A stretch of DNA of 64,000 nt from Spodoptera frugiperda (lineage: Eukaryota > Arthropoda > Insecta > Lepidoptera > Noctuidae). The notes below the pieces were generated by a model. That model was given only the letters and a program-made list of their open reading frames with translations, did no database searches and was not told where the DNA came from. The translations under genes were made by a program, and so were the position numbers. The DNA lies in NCBI RefSeq assembly GCF_023101765.2, contig NC_064217.1, positions 9,893,788 to 9,957,787 on the forward strand, in the 5' to 3' direction. Positions within the stretch are counted from its first letter, which is position 1; each line of letters begins with the position of its first letter. Positions 24,620 to 36,539 of the stretch are shown here, one piece after another.

Positions 24620-24775
24620 TAAGGAAACCATCCATAGCACGCATCTTTCCATATAAAAACAGAGCTTAGCTGAGTCCATTTCCACCAATGCTAAGCATCC
24701 AACCACCGTTCACACGCATCCACATCAACGTAGCATAGTAGGTACATTTCTGGTGGAAAACCCTACTACAATTCT
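24620..24775. mobile_element. CCACCAG-type MITE, diverged
   Basis: CCATCCATAGCACGCATC, GAGCTTAGCTGAGTCCATTTCC and TTTCTGGTGGAAAACCC match parts of the 25983-26265 element; the right end is recognisable. Confidence 0.55.
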
Positions 24776-25267
24776 CCCTAAGATCTGACGACACGTGTGG
24801 GTAAGTGGCACATACTATAAACAACATTATGAGTAATTTAATATATTGCTTTCGACAAAATTAAAGATGAAAGAAACACAATCACATTACCAGGACAACA
24901 TTATCCATATTGAATAAGAAGCCAGCACAGCATTAGCTGTAGGCAGTACTTACACAGCTACTCAAACATTATTTAAATTGATACAATTTTGTAAAATATT
25001 AAGGAAGTGTTCTCCAAGGGTGCTTGGCAACAGTCCCCCGCCCCAGTAATTATGAGACGCGAATTATCATAATGTGATTATGTTCTCAATGGACTCCAGA
25101 CTCCAGACGACAGCGGGTTGTTGTTCCAGTCCAGTTAAGTCCTAGTATTGTAGGTACGTAGTACGTAGAAATAACTTACTATGTAACAGTGAGGTACATA
25201 ATATTATAATGGATTTCTAAAAACAAAGAAGTCAGCAAATCTTTTTCTGCAAGTCTAGAAAAATAAT

Positions 25268-25546
25268 AAAATAAATATCGTCGCGTCTTTTACCCCGAAA
25301 GGGAATTCAGAGGTGCGCATTATATCACGTAATGCCACTGTACAATGTGTACCCACTTTTCACAATTTATTTTCCAATAAGGGGTGAGCCTATTGCTATA
25401 AACTGGGCACATTATCAGACACCGTGTTACTACTGAGAAATATGTGAAAAACCGAAAATAACCGAGCAATTCTTTGCCCGACGTAGGAATTGAACCTGAG
25501 ACCCCTTGCCCGGCAGTCGCACTTGCGACCACTTGGCCAACGAGAT
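25268..25546 (-). mobile_element. SINE-A copy
   Basis: Nearly full length in reverse: 3' end CGTCGCGTCTTTTACCCCG at the left, tRNA-like head at the right with box B (GAATTGAACCTGAGAC, one change) and box A. More diverged than the 10-kb copy. Confidence 0.8.
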
Positions 25547-25982
25547 AGGCAAGTCTAGATAAATCAGAAAATTATCACAATAATAAATTGATGGAACTGG
25601 TGAACATTCCAATATTGAATAGAATCTCCAAGTAAGAACATAAAACGGTGCTGTAGCAACTACTCGCACAATACGAGTACAGAGTACAGACGGACGATCA
25701 AAGTGTAGAGTGGCCGATCACATCGGAGACAATGGCTAGTTGGCCACAGTTTGACCCAATAACTGCGCTCCGATTGTACGTAATGCCATTTAACAAACTG
25801 CTCCCACCGCTCAATCAATATTGTGAAACACCATGGCGGCTGCTAAACCAGCTACTGATTTGTGTTATGTCTAAGGTAGGAGAATAATGCACGTGTGAAC
25901 ATTATAGTATTATACTGTGTCTACATAATAAACTAGATATAGGTCGTAAATGGACAAGGATAAGGTTTTAGCATAGCATTAA

Positions 25983-26265
25983 GGTGCTGTTCCACACATG
26001 TGCTATGCTGTGTTGTTTGGCTTTCATCAATCTTATTCATTGGCATACATAGCTTTGCACTGGTAGAAACGGACTTAGTTGAGCTATGTTTTTATATGCG
26101 AAGATGCGTGCTATGTATGCGTGCTATGGATGGTGTCTCTACTATCGGTACATTGTATACTCGAACTGCACATTTTCGTAGCACAGCATAAAATCAGGGA
26201 AACGGACACATAGTTTCACAGATTCATAGCATAGCTACACACCGCGTATCTGGTGGAAAAGTACC
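25983..26265. mobile_element. CCACCAG-type MITE with target duplication (283 bp)
   Basis: Ends GGTGCTGTTCCACAC and CTGGTGGAAAAGTACC are imperfect inverted repeats. Flanks are ATTAA at 25978-25982 and ATTAA at 26266-26270. The inside is built of GTGCTATG/CATAGC motifs repeated in both orientations and has no coding capacity. This is the best-bounded copy of its family. Confidence 0.7.
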
Positions 26266-26943
26266 ATTAATTTGTCCTAGCCTAGAATGTTCAGCAGTCT
26301 TGATATTGTTGCCAGATTTTAGATGTCCTAGTACTATCAATATATCTCAAGTACATAATAAAAGTAAATACTTAATAGCTCATTGAATAGTTATCAAGTT
26401 ATCAACCAAGCGGTTGACCGAAGCGGACGCGGGTATATCGCAAAAACTAGTCCCAACTAAAATTAAAGCCAAGAGCCAGTCAGTCCCGATTATTCGCTCA
26501 ACTTCATCTAAATACTTGGCCGGGGTTGGGAAGTTTCGCAACGTCCACCACATGACTCACATCGGTCATTCAACTGTACGGTTTGAGATAGTTTAACTAT
26601 TAACTAAGTCACATATAAGCGAAGGACGTTAGATAACTGCTGGTTGAGAAATAAATAGTTTTAGCTACTTGTCGTGTGTGAAAGGATACATATTTTTGTC
26701 ATGAGGTACGCTGGTAGGGTAGTAGGTCATCATGTACGGCCTATGGTAGTCTCTTGCAGAACTATGGGTCTCCTCGATCTATATAAGAGGGGTTTGTTAT
26801 AATCTCCACGTTTGCTGTCAAACCTTATAAACTGCATACTACATACAGATGGTTTATGTAATTACTAAATTAAAACGAGTACCGTACACAGTAATTAGAT
26901 GGACTTAATTTTTTAACAACGGTCAACGGTAGGTACTGAGGGC

Positions 26944-27093
26944 TTATTACGAGTTTGATTTACATACGTTTAACGAGATCGGAACCTGAGTGCATTCGGC
27001 GCTCTAATTGGTTGGTTCATTCGTGCCGGTCAATCAGAGCGCTGAAGGCACTCTCGTTTCGATATAATTTAATGTAAAGCAGACTCGAGAGTA
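26944..27093. mobile_element. GTAC-type MITE, copy D
   Basis: TTATTACGAGTTTGATTTAC at the left and TAATGTAAAGCAGACTCGAG at the right are the terminal repeats. The inner dyad CGGCGCTCTAATTGG...CAATCAGAGCGCTG is kept. Confidence 0.75.
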
Positions 27094-30000
27094 CAGGTAT
27101 ATCGCCGAACATTGCTGTTTCGTATCCCCGTCAAACGTGTAAAGGAAGAATGAGTCACTTCTGAGAAATACTCGTATTTAGTAAGCAATATTGAAACATT
27201 TCTCTCTAAAGCTAGAATAGATAGTCCGGGTTAGATAGAGCAATTATACATAGGAACATACATATGTATTTAACAAACCGTTCCGTTACGACACACAAGT
27301 TGCTCTGGGCATGCCCAGTCATTTACCAAACAGTACTGCTATTATTTGCATACATAATGATCTTGTAAAAAGCAACTAAACGAAACTGCTGCCATAGTGA
27401 GACTGCAGTGTAATCTAGCAGGCGACCGCAGCGGTTATAGCGCCTCAGGGAGCGATGTGCAGCGCTGCAGCGGCTGACTTTACCCTCGAATGTTCTCTGT
27501 TAGGCTGGTATTTACGAGCGGTGACGTGAAATATGTACTCTGCCTTATATCTAAACGTGGTAGAAAATGTCTGTCAGTCCTTACAAGAATAAACCGTCAT
27601 ATTGAGTAAAATGATTGCGTCATTGAGACTCGCTTCAGTTCCCAGTGGTTACTCGTATGATCAGTCATACAAAAATGTGTGTAACAAAAATGCAACCCTA
27701 ATTATTACCAACCAACAGTCTTGTATATATGACATGACCAGAAGATCTAGATTCAGTATTGTTCGTTGATTGCCCAGCTACTTAAGTAGGTTCAAGAGTT
27801 TACAAGATACACGTGTTTCCAAGCAAGCAGAACGACTGGTTACATAGTTGGAATGGAAAACTCGAGAGACTGTAGTGGAACTAATTGATGGCTCACAAAC
27901 TATCCTCACTCCATTCTATTTGCAGCTAAAGCTTCGTTTTCCTGAAGATTTTCTATTTTTGTCACGAATCCAATTCTGCATGGCAATGTGTCCGAACTTG
28001 TTAAACTATGTTAATTAGTATCGGGCATCCATTAACGAGGGCTAATTCCAACGACCCGGATAATTTAGAAAAAGAAATTAACAAAAATCACACGTACGCC
28101 TTTGAATTTAAATTTTTCCTTTTCCCCCTTCCCACTCCTTGCCTTTTGTGCTGCGATCCCGGAATACTTCTCTCGCGTTATACATATTGATTAATCTGGA
28201 TAACAAGTGTGTTTTCTATTACTGGATCAGTGTATAAGGATACAATTAAATTGATTGAAACCAACAACAACATGTTTTTGGGTTGGACTTGGATCAAATT
28301 ATATAAGTGTTCTGCCAGATTTCATTATAAACCAGTTTGCATCTTAATCATCATCATCTTAAACTTACTTTAAAGCATTAAAACGTAACATAACAACGTG
28401 TACGTTATGGTAAAAACAGCAAGTTATCAACATAATATTCATAAGATAGCCAAACACGGCGACAGTTGCAAATGAACCTAAAATACAGCTCCTTAGGTGT
28501 CATAATCATAAATCGTAGTTTTTCTCGAGCACGTGTATGCAAGGCGGCACTTCCCGAGCGAGGCACTTTCACTGTGTCGTACAGTAGTGACGTCACACAT
28601 GATAAATGGCGACCATGATTGATGTCTAAATACGTATCACTGATAATGTCCCACTGCTATATTGGATTAAATATCGTGAGCAAACTACTGGGAGAGGATT
28701 ATGTATTACTTTTATGTAGGGAACTGATGATAATAAATAATAAAAGGGACCTTATAGACAAGAGTATTTTTTCAAATAATCATTTAGATATATAATTATG
28801 TAATAATATAGGCATAATTACAAAAAGTAGGTAGAGCACCCTAGTTCTCAAGTGAACCGCACCTTTGTAGGGGCCCTACATTAAATTAAATTCATCGCTC
28901 AAAAAGCGTCCAAACGCAATTACCTTTCGGCAGACAAAGTAAACAAAATGGAACCCTTCTCCAAACATCTAGTCCTTCCCTCACAAGTTTACTTTAAGAA
29001 AGAAAGAAAAAAGTAAACAAGAAAGCATCGCTCGGCTACAATTAATTCGGTCCCAAAGCAATTAAAGCTAAGCCAAATTGCCATATTTTTTAACTCACAC
29101 ATTTTTTGCGTCGACACTGAAATTTTCTCTCGCTTAATTTATGCTAATGTACAGTCGAGAGGGCAGTGAGGGCCTGAGGGACCGGGTTCCGATGGTCGCT
29201 AAAAATAGGAAGGTTCAGATATTAAAATATTGCGGCGTAAGTGTTATAGTCGCATGCTTTTAGGCACAGGTCCGCAGGCCGGGAGCGGGGGTGGTCATCA
29301 TGCTGGTTTAGATAGCCTTGTAAAAAGCCACTGAAATATGAGGTGGACATAATATGTCACATTATTAGGTATACCTAACAAAATATACCCTAATCGTTCC
29401 ACTTGGGATAATACAACGTACGTACACATACATAGGTAAATAAACTTTCGCCTATAGGGTTATAATGCAGACACCATAGAGTAACATCAACTATGTACCT
29501 GCATTAGTAGCTACCTGCTTACACCATAATCCCTACTATAGGTTTATGATTATGCATAATACCACTGCAGTTGTTTCCTTAGGTACCTACTACCTACCTA
29601 CTGATAATATTTGGCTCCACTACTAAAACATTATTCCAATTTATGCAGTTCCCTTGACATACGGAACCCAACCCGGTTGTTTGTTTTGCTAAACTTAAGT
29701 CGACGAGACGAAAAAACGTGGAGCAAGTTAAACTCAGTTTAACTACATTTAAAACTGTCTTACGGAGGAAATGTAACTAACATTGGCACTTTTAAAAGAT
29801 CTTGTACTATTTATAGACGCGGAATCTTTTTCGTCAGGAGGTGTGCCTGGCAGAAAAATTATAGCAATCATCATCACTAAAGAGTATTGATACAACTTAC
29901 CTCTTGGCGCTGAGTATCATCAAACGTCTATTTTGGGATTATTTTAAAAATTATTTGACTAATTATTTTCGTAGATAATAGTGAAAGAAGAACATTGTTT

Positions 30001-30464
30001 TAGTAATTTATTCATTGGATGGATTTATTCCTATAATTGTTTACAAATTAATTATAGAAGTGTTTACTTTACATACTAATATAATGAAAATATAAAAGGT
30101 TTGAAAAAATACATTTTAATACCTTATTTAAGTACCAAGTCTTTTTTACAATTTAAAGTTAAACATTAGTTTAAAACTACTTAGTATACCAGCTGGTTTA
30201 CGATAGTTAAAATGTTTAATAGTGTTGCCAAAACCATTAAAAGAAGAATTTCAAGAATGTATCTAAGTAGAGTAATTAATACGTACGAGTAGTAGATAGT
30301 CGTTTTATTGGGACACTAACCCATTCATGGCACTAATTGTAAAACAAAAACATTGATAAACAATTCAAGTCTTGGTAAACAATTCATTAGGTATCTAGCT
30401 ACGTATCTATACCTAGGTGTTTCGATATTTTCAATTTTGAGACCTAATATCTCACCTTTTACTT
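27094..30464. other. No gene seen
   Basis: A 3.4-kb stretch without supportable coding, RNA or repeat borders. A CG-richer patch with CAGCGGTTATAGCGCC and GCAGCGCTGCAGCGGC lies at 27420-27475. Confidence 0.4.
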
Positions 30465-30640
30465 TTAAATGTCCCATGTAGTGGATTGATAGGGTAAACC
30501 CATTGCCACATACTGGGAACAATTCCAAACACCATAGTTTGTGCTGCTAAGAGAATTTTCGAAAAACTATCCTACATAACATTCAAACCCCTCATCTAAT
30601 TGTCATCATGTTTGTAGCCACTCGACCAACGAGATTCTAA
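30465..30640 (-). repeat. SINE-A copy, strongly diverged
   Basis: GTCCCATGTAGTGG, AACCCATTGCCACATACTGGG, AGAGAATTTTCGAAAAACT and AGCCACTCGACCAACGAG follow the reverse order of SINE-A; the box B region has decayed. Confidence 0.6.
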
Positions 30641-30659
30641 AATATATTCTACAATCTAT

Positions 30660-30790
30660 TGTTACTCAATCACGTGATTGAGCCAGACGGGATGAAATTT
30701 GGAACCGGGGTAGGTTATGGTTTGGATTAACACATAAGACAAAAATTTCTCTCGGAATCGCGGGCAAAGCCGCTGGCAGAATCTAATCTT
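30660..30790 (+). mobile_element. Helitron-like fragment
   Basis: GATGAAATTTGGAACCGGGG and CGCGGGCAAAGCCGCTGGCAG match the right part of the Lep1-type pieces at 22.4 and 32.4 kb. Confidence 0.5.
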
Positions 30791-32019
30791 CAAGTAAAAA
30801 TTAAATAGGGATAAGGATGTACCTAAATCGTGAGTGCAGTCTTGGTAGCTTTATCTATCTACATTAGACGCTAAAGACGTATTTTCTCAAATTATCTTCT
30901 TTCAGGAACAAAAATACAAATTATATTATCAAAATGCAACGCTCAAGGAACAAATTCATTTCTTCGTCCGCCATTTTTCTTACCATATCTCGCCATTTTA
31001 TCATTCACGCCACACTAGCAGCAGTGGACGTTATAAATAACGAGGGATGCACAGCACTGCCCTCTAAATTAGCTTTGTGCAAGATTTTGCAGTCAACACT
31101 GGGTAGAATGGTACTGGCTAGAATGGAAAGGGGCTGTTATGGATGGTACTGGCTAGAATGGGTATGGGTATTTCCATTCTACATTCCATTCTGGGTAAAC
31201 CGTCATACTTATCTCGCTTAGCGCTTTAATGCTTGTAATGTGGATATTAATTGGTTTCTTTGTAGCCATCCCGTTATTGCTGCGTTTATTTCATTGTTCG
31301 CGCGAAGGAATGCAATTTCTTGAATATGCTTTATCTTTTGTTTTGACGTTTGTTTAGTTTCGCTTCGTTTGTTTGTTTGTTGAGTTGGATTATTGGAATG
31401 AATGTTTGAAAGGAACGAGGGTCAGTGATATGAAGACTGGATTAATATGATTGATTACACTGTTTTGTTAATAGAAATATCTTTTTCATATATACTTTGA
31501 TATTTGTTGAGATAACTTATAAAAGTGCATAACGTTTACTAACGGGATTAAAAGCATCAATGAAATAAAAAAGTATACTCTAAACCATATAAAAATGTTC
31601 ACAGATCAATATTAAAGCCAGCATTACCTTTCAACCACCTGAATGGTTGGGAGAACCGGTCAAACGAGCTGGCTTTAGTTAGGCGTCGGCTCAAAGGTCT
31701 ATCCTAATTCCTAATACTTGGCATCGGAGCCAAGTGCAATTTCACCGCGATTGAACGTCCCCAAGGGATCCTAGCTACGATCGGGATCACCTTAATTCTT
31801 TACTTGAGCGTCGGCAGGTCGTTATGGGATGGTGTTTATAGCCAATTGTGTCCATTACCAGCTTTACTCGAGGTACATTTGGTGAATTAAGAATTATGGA
31901 ATTTTAAGTGGTGTTTCTGCGGGATGGATTCGTGTAAGTGGATATAAAGGTAGGTTTTAGTTAGGTATCTGTTTTGGAAGGAAGATAAAAATACTACTTA
32001 AATAAGAAAAATCTATTTT
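30791..32019. other. No gene seen; unassigned GC-richer block
   Basis: 31625-31830 is richer in GC than its surroundings and repeats GGCGTCGGC/GCGTCGGC twice, which suggests an old element or RNA, but I cannot place it. A doubled TGGTACTGGCTAGAATGG lies at 31109-31160. Confidence 0.35.
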
Positions 32020-32150
32020 ATGACTACACGCTTGATGCGGTGGCTGGGCAACCGGCTGCCGCGCTGCATATAGCGGGTTCAATACCTGCACGGAGCAACT
32101 CTTTGTTTGATCAACAAATTGTAGTTTCTGGTAAAATAAAATTGAAAACA
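32020..32150 (+). repeat. tRNA-like SINE, family E
   Basis: Short unit with ATAGCGGGTTCAATACCTGC (box B-like) followed by GAGCAACTCTTTGT and AATTGTAGTTTCT. The same order occurs at 56160-56260. Confidence 0.5.
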
Positions 32151-32364
32151 TTACATTAAATATTCTATTTTAATGCTTCTATGATGTTATTTAAGTAATA
32201 ACCCAGTTATTCCAAATGAGTGTACTCGTACAAGCGTGACATACACGGCAGTTATCGCAAAGATAAATGCACAAGTTGTTTTAAAAAGTAACAGAATTAA
32301 GTACTTATTGTCTAGGTTATATACTTACCTATAATAAGTAGGTGCCTACTGGTTATTATCACAC

Positions 32365-32531
32365 TAATATTATAAATGTGAAATTTTGTTTGTTTATCCG
32401 TCAATAATATTGAAACTACTGAACGAATTTTGATGACATTTGGTATTCAGACAGGGTATGAGCCGACTTGGGTGATGGGGAAATTTTTATCCCATAAAAA
32501 CGCGGCGAAGCCGTTGGCAGAAGCTAGTTTA
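32365..32531 (+). mobile_element. Helitron-like element (Lep1-type)
   Basis: Left part CTAATATTATAAATGTGAAA, middle ACTACTGAACGAATTTTGATG, end GCCGTTGGCAGAAGCTAGTT. No terminal inverted repeats, as expected for Helitrons. Confidence 0.72.
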
Positions 32532-33619
32532 GTTAAAGGCTGGCTTTCACCTTCTAGCAGTGGTGTCTAAATGATCTTAGAAAGTATTTACATATAAATC
32601 ACTCAGACAAAGTTACATTGGTATTTGCCGTTGGTAGCATCAGAAGCATCGAAACGGCATCAGCATCAGAAGCGGGCATCCTAAACCTCCAGGTCACCAC
32701 GACGTTTTAAATCTGAAATACTTATTCCCCTAGTTTCAGGAACATATTTCTTCTTTCACTATACCATACGTTCTAGATCAGTTTTCATGGGACATTTACA
32801 ATTTATGGCACTTAAGTATATCCTCGGAGGATAAAGGTGACCCTTTAACCTTGTCACCTGAACTATGGGAGGGCTTTCACGTGAGGTATAGGGGAAACTC
32901 GTGCAATATTCACGTAAATGTAATATTATAGTATTAGTGGGAGTTTCAGCCCTCCCTATGTGAGTATGAAAATGGCTAATTGTATCTTAACTTAAAAATT
33001 GTTGACTTTGGTAAAGTTGTGTTTTGGGCTTTAATACAGTATGATCATTTAAATGAATAGTTGACTTACTTAACTTAAGGTTCTATGTCCCCTAGATGGG
33101 GCAGAGGGTATCCACAGAGGTCTTCCATCTCGATCGGTCTTGAGCTTCTTGCTTCACCTCGCTCCATATCATGCTGATGAGTCACTTCTACCACCACAGT
33201 ACGTCGCCAGGTTTACTGCGGACAACCATGTTGTATACTATGTAAAAATAGTGTAGGCTAACTCCAGTGGATATTTAATAGGTCATTCAAAAAGTAACCC
33301 ATGTGTGTAGTATGGCATCATTAATGATAAGATCTACAAACTGTTATTAAACATGAAACCGTTCAATCCGATCAGGTTTGCACGGCGTACAAACAAGTTA
33401 GGTGCAAATTCTTAACGCCACGTGTGTTTGCAGATAACCCTGTAGTTGCTACTTTCACACCCTTCGTTGCGAGTGGGGCTCTGGAAGGAGCGATTTACAT
33501 TCTACTTACATTTTATTCAGGCATAAGTGAATATGATGAGTTCCATGTAATTAGGGATGAGTCTATCCTCGACTCATGAAAACATTTCGAAAACCGGCTA
33601 AAGCCCCAATAACATACAT
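32532..33619. other. No gene seen
   Basis: Intergenic. An ATCAGAAGC/CATCAG run near 32640-32670 and a GTCATTCAAAAAGTAAC piece at 33282 are too short to classify. Confidence 0.35.
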
Positions 33620-33790
33620 TTTTTGTGGGATGAAAATCGCCCAATGACTTCTCCCCCCGCCTTGGGTGAGGCGACAGGGAGTGTCAGACTCTTGTTGACT
33701 AGAAACCGCCCCATTCCTTTTTCTGATTTCAGCGGGAGCTCTGGTAACCTGTAACGTTATCCGCAGCTCCAGATTGGACATCAGCCGCTA
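33620..33790 (-). repeat. Interspersed repeat family C
   Basis: Reverse copy: CGCCCAATGACTTCTCC, GGTGAGGCGACAGGGAGTG, CAGACTCTTGTTGACTAG and GCGGGAGCTCTGGTAACC. Confidence 0.6.
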
Positions 33791-34254
33791 CGGTGACCGG
33801 ATATCGTCACGCGATGCCCGAATAACACATACCCAGACCCGAGAATCATACCTTAGATCTCTTGCTTGACAGCCTTACTTATGATCACTCGATCAACAAA
33901 ACAGTGTCTCCTCCACTCAAACTAATAACCATATTCCGTTTATAATTTTGAAACAAACTAACAGCAACGTTTGCATCCAGTATAACTGCAGGCAAAAGTT
34001 CTAAACAACATGAATATTGTATGGCCCCGCGGTCTCTGGGGCCGTACGTCGGTACTAGTGCAGTGTGACGCCGCGCATTACACGTGTGAACTGTCCATTC
34101 ACAAACGTTTTGCATTGAATATGTAATGTTACTCTACTCGCTGTGGTACTTCAGCTGGCGATGCTACGGATGAAATTTCGGATCTGGATACTATTTAGCT
34201 TCGTTTTGGCACATTATCAGCTGGAAAAATTGATCAAATAAAAGGAAGTTCAGT

Positions 34255-34395
34255 TCATTTTCCCCTCATCCTAATCTCCAAATCCCTAATCACCAAAAGA
34301 CTTGCAACGCACCTGTAACTTCTTTGGTGTTTTGGGTGTCCAGGGGTGGGGTGGCGCTGATTGTTTACCGTAAGGTAATCATCGTTTGCCAGCTT
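34255..34395 (+). repeat. SINE-B copy, diverged
   Basis: AATCTCCAAATCCCTAATCACC, CTTGCAACGCACCTGTAAC, GGTGTTTTGGGTGTCCAGG and GATTGTTTACCGTAAGGTAATC follow the order of the 41-kb and 50-kb copies. Confidence 0.65.
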
Positions 34396-34894
34396 GTCCA
34401 AATTCAAAAGGCTATGAATATATACAATTACCTTAACCATTGCGAATATTAGATTTTGGAATGAGTAATTCAAGTACAATAGGTACAATAGGTACTTGTA
34501 GTAATAAGGTAGAAGGATGAATGAACTTTTATTTTGAATTTCGGTCCCAGTTCCGGAGCTAAATACCATCTCTATCCAGACACGGTTAGTCTCGTGGCCC
34601 CAAATATTGCGGGTTTTAGTCCGTGTCAATAAAATCTGCACCAATTTGGTTCAAAACTACACTCGGAACGGTATTGGGTTTAAAGTGCATGGCATTTTTT
34701 AGGTAACGTGCTTTTAATATTTGTTTTTAAAGGTTGTTATCCTGTGGATAGTAATTGTACCTTAGTGGAAAAAATATGATGAATGAAGTTAGGAAGGTTA
34801 TCGTGTACTGTTGGATATAGACCTCTAATAGCATACCACTGAGTTCGTCCTCTCTTCATCAACCACTGTTAGCAACTATGAAAATAAGTAGAAC

Positions 34895-35256
34895 ATTAAA
34901 AATTTAAAAAACCCCCGACAAAAAACTTAATTTCCCTTTAAAAAGTAAAAAAATAATATAAAAGAAACTTAATCTTAAAGAACCTAACAATGTACTAATA
35001 ATTCTAAAAAAATACGTCGCGTTGGGGGACCGCTCCTAATTATTTCTTAGAATTATTCTATTATATTCTAAAATAGAAATATAGCGGCGCGGGCGGCGGT
35101 GTACAGTCCATATGAATGCGGTCCCCCAACGAGACGTATTTTTTTAGAATTATTAGTACATTGTTAGGTTCTTTAAGATTAAGTTTCTTTTATATTATTT
35201 TTTTACTTTTTAAAGGGAAATTAAGTTTTTTGTCGGGGGTTTTTTAAATTTTTAAT
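34895..35256. repeat. Long nearly perfect inverted repeat (139-bp arms)
   Basis: Arms 34895-35033 and 35118-35256 are reverse complements with one mismatch (at 35019) around an 84-bp spacer containing a GC-rich CGGCGCGGGCGGCGG run. Each arm contains CCCCCGAC and GTTGGGGGACCGC. A transcript would fold into a hairpin with about 138 paired bases per arm. Confidence 0.9.
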
Positions 35257-35876
35257 TTAATTTTTTATTTTATACTTTTTATAGGTAGGTTAGGTTAAGT
35301 TAGGCTTAGTATATTACATATACTTACTATAATTTCGATTCTTGTTAAGGTAAAGATTACATTCGAGGTCAAGCTCGTTCGCTTTTATTTATTTTTTGAC
35401 TTATTAATTACTAGTTTTTGTTTCTACATATAAGTAGGCTAAAGATTACATTGGTGCAAGATTTTTTGTTTATAATAAAACGTTAAATTAAAAATTTTAT
35501 ATTTTTGTTATTAAATTTTTAATTTAATTATTATTTTTTTATTAATTTTTTTATTTTTGTTAATACGAAAAAATAATATCTTTCAATATCTTCTTTCAGT
35601 GAGGTTTAATTTGAGACCCCATCCCAGTATATTTGCAGACCTTCGGCTAATCTCCCCACTTTCACCGCCCATAACTTTAAAACGGCCTAACCGATTTTCC
35701 TCAAACATGTCTAAGAACACTCGCACGTAAGTCCCCTTTCATAAGAAAAAACTAAATTGAAATCACTGCATCCGTTCGGGAGTTATGATGCCACAGACAG
35801 ACAGACAGACACACAGACAGACAGACAGACAGACACGTCAAACTTATAACACCCCTCTTTTTGCGTCGGGGGTTAA
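34911..35876. mobile_element. Non-autonomous DNA element containing the inverted repeat
   Basis: The outer ends AACCCCCGAC (34911) and GTCGGGGGTT (to 35876) are inverted repeats; a third copy of this end lies inside at about 35232. The right part (35590-35876) contains TTTAAAACGGCCTAACCGATTTTCC and a GACA microsatellite (35802-35838). No coding. The borders suggest a fold-back or MITE-type element with one end duplicated in inverse orientation (inference). Confidence 0.6.
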
Positions 35877-35884
35877 TAATATAT

Positions 35885-36132
35885 ATGTTGTCACGGTTTT
35901 AATCCCCGAAGGGGTAGGCAGAGGTGCACATTATGGCACGTAATGCCGCTGTACAATGTCACACTTTTCACAATGATGTTGTAAGTCCCATGTGGGCACA
36001 TTACTAGACTCCGTGCTGAGAAATTTTCGAAAAACCGAAAAAAGCCCAGGAATACTTCGCCCGACCCGGGAATCGAACCCGAGACCCCTTGTCCGGCAAT
36101 TGCACTTGCAACCACTCGGCTAACGAGGCAGT
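35885..36132 (-). mobile_element. SINE-A copy
   Basis: Nearly full length in reverse: GGTTTTAATCCCCGAAGGGG at the 3' side, box B read as GGGAATCGAACCCGAGACC and box A as CCACTCGGCTAACGAG. It lacks about 50 bp of the middle present in the 10-kb copy. Confidence 0.82.
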
Positions 36133-36414
36133 CTAAATAGAACTTACCCATATACATCAAATTGCCAATACTTAGTTAAATAAATATTGATATCTTCTCT
36201 GTTTACCCATTCAACCTACAATAGGCGCTATATTCCTATAATGTTATATGTTATATCGCTTCTTGTTTCTTGTAAATGTGATATTTACATATAGTTTACG
36301 GTTATCGCATACATTTTCAATCCTGAACCTTCCCCTGAGAAATGACAGCGTAGCTCACTTTAAAATGCAAATACATACGCAAGACACTTTGATCTATTAG
36401 TTTTAAACTATACA

Positions 36415-36475
36415 GCATCGCGTCTCTTAATACCCAAAGGGGTAAGCAGAGGAGCAGGGGTGTAAGTAGATGCGT
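36415..36475 (-). repeat. SINE-A 3' fragment
   Basis: CATCGCGTCTCTTAATACCC and AAGGGGTAAGCAGAGG correspond to the 3' end of SINE-A in reverse; the rest is not recognisable. Confidence 0.45.
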
Positions 36476-36539
36476 ACCGTGTTTAGTCAGTTTCAGTCCC
36501 AGTGAAAATAATAAATAGACTATGTCCCAGTACTACATA

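Noticed and set aside
30934..31221. 95-residue frame as a membrane protein
   Set aside because: Its C-terminal half comes from a doubled TGGTACTGGCTAGAATGG repeat and no domain is recognisable.
35802..35838. CRISPR-like short repeats
   Set aside because: Simple GACA microsatellite inside a transposable element in an animal genome.
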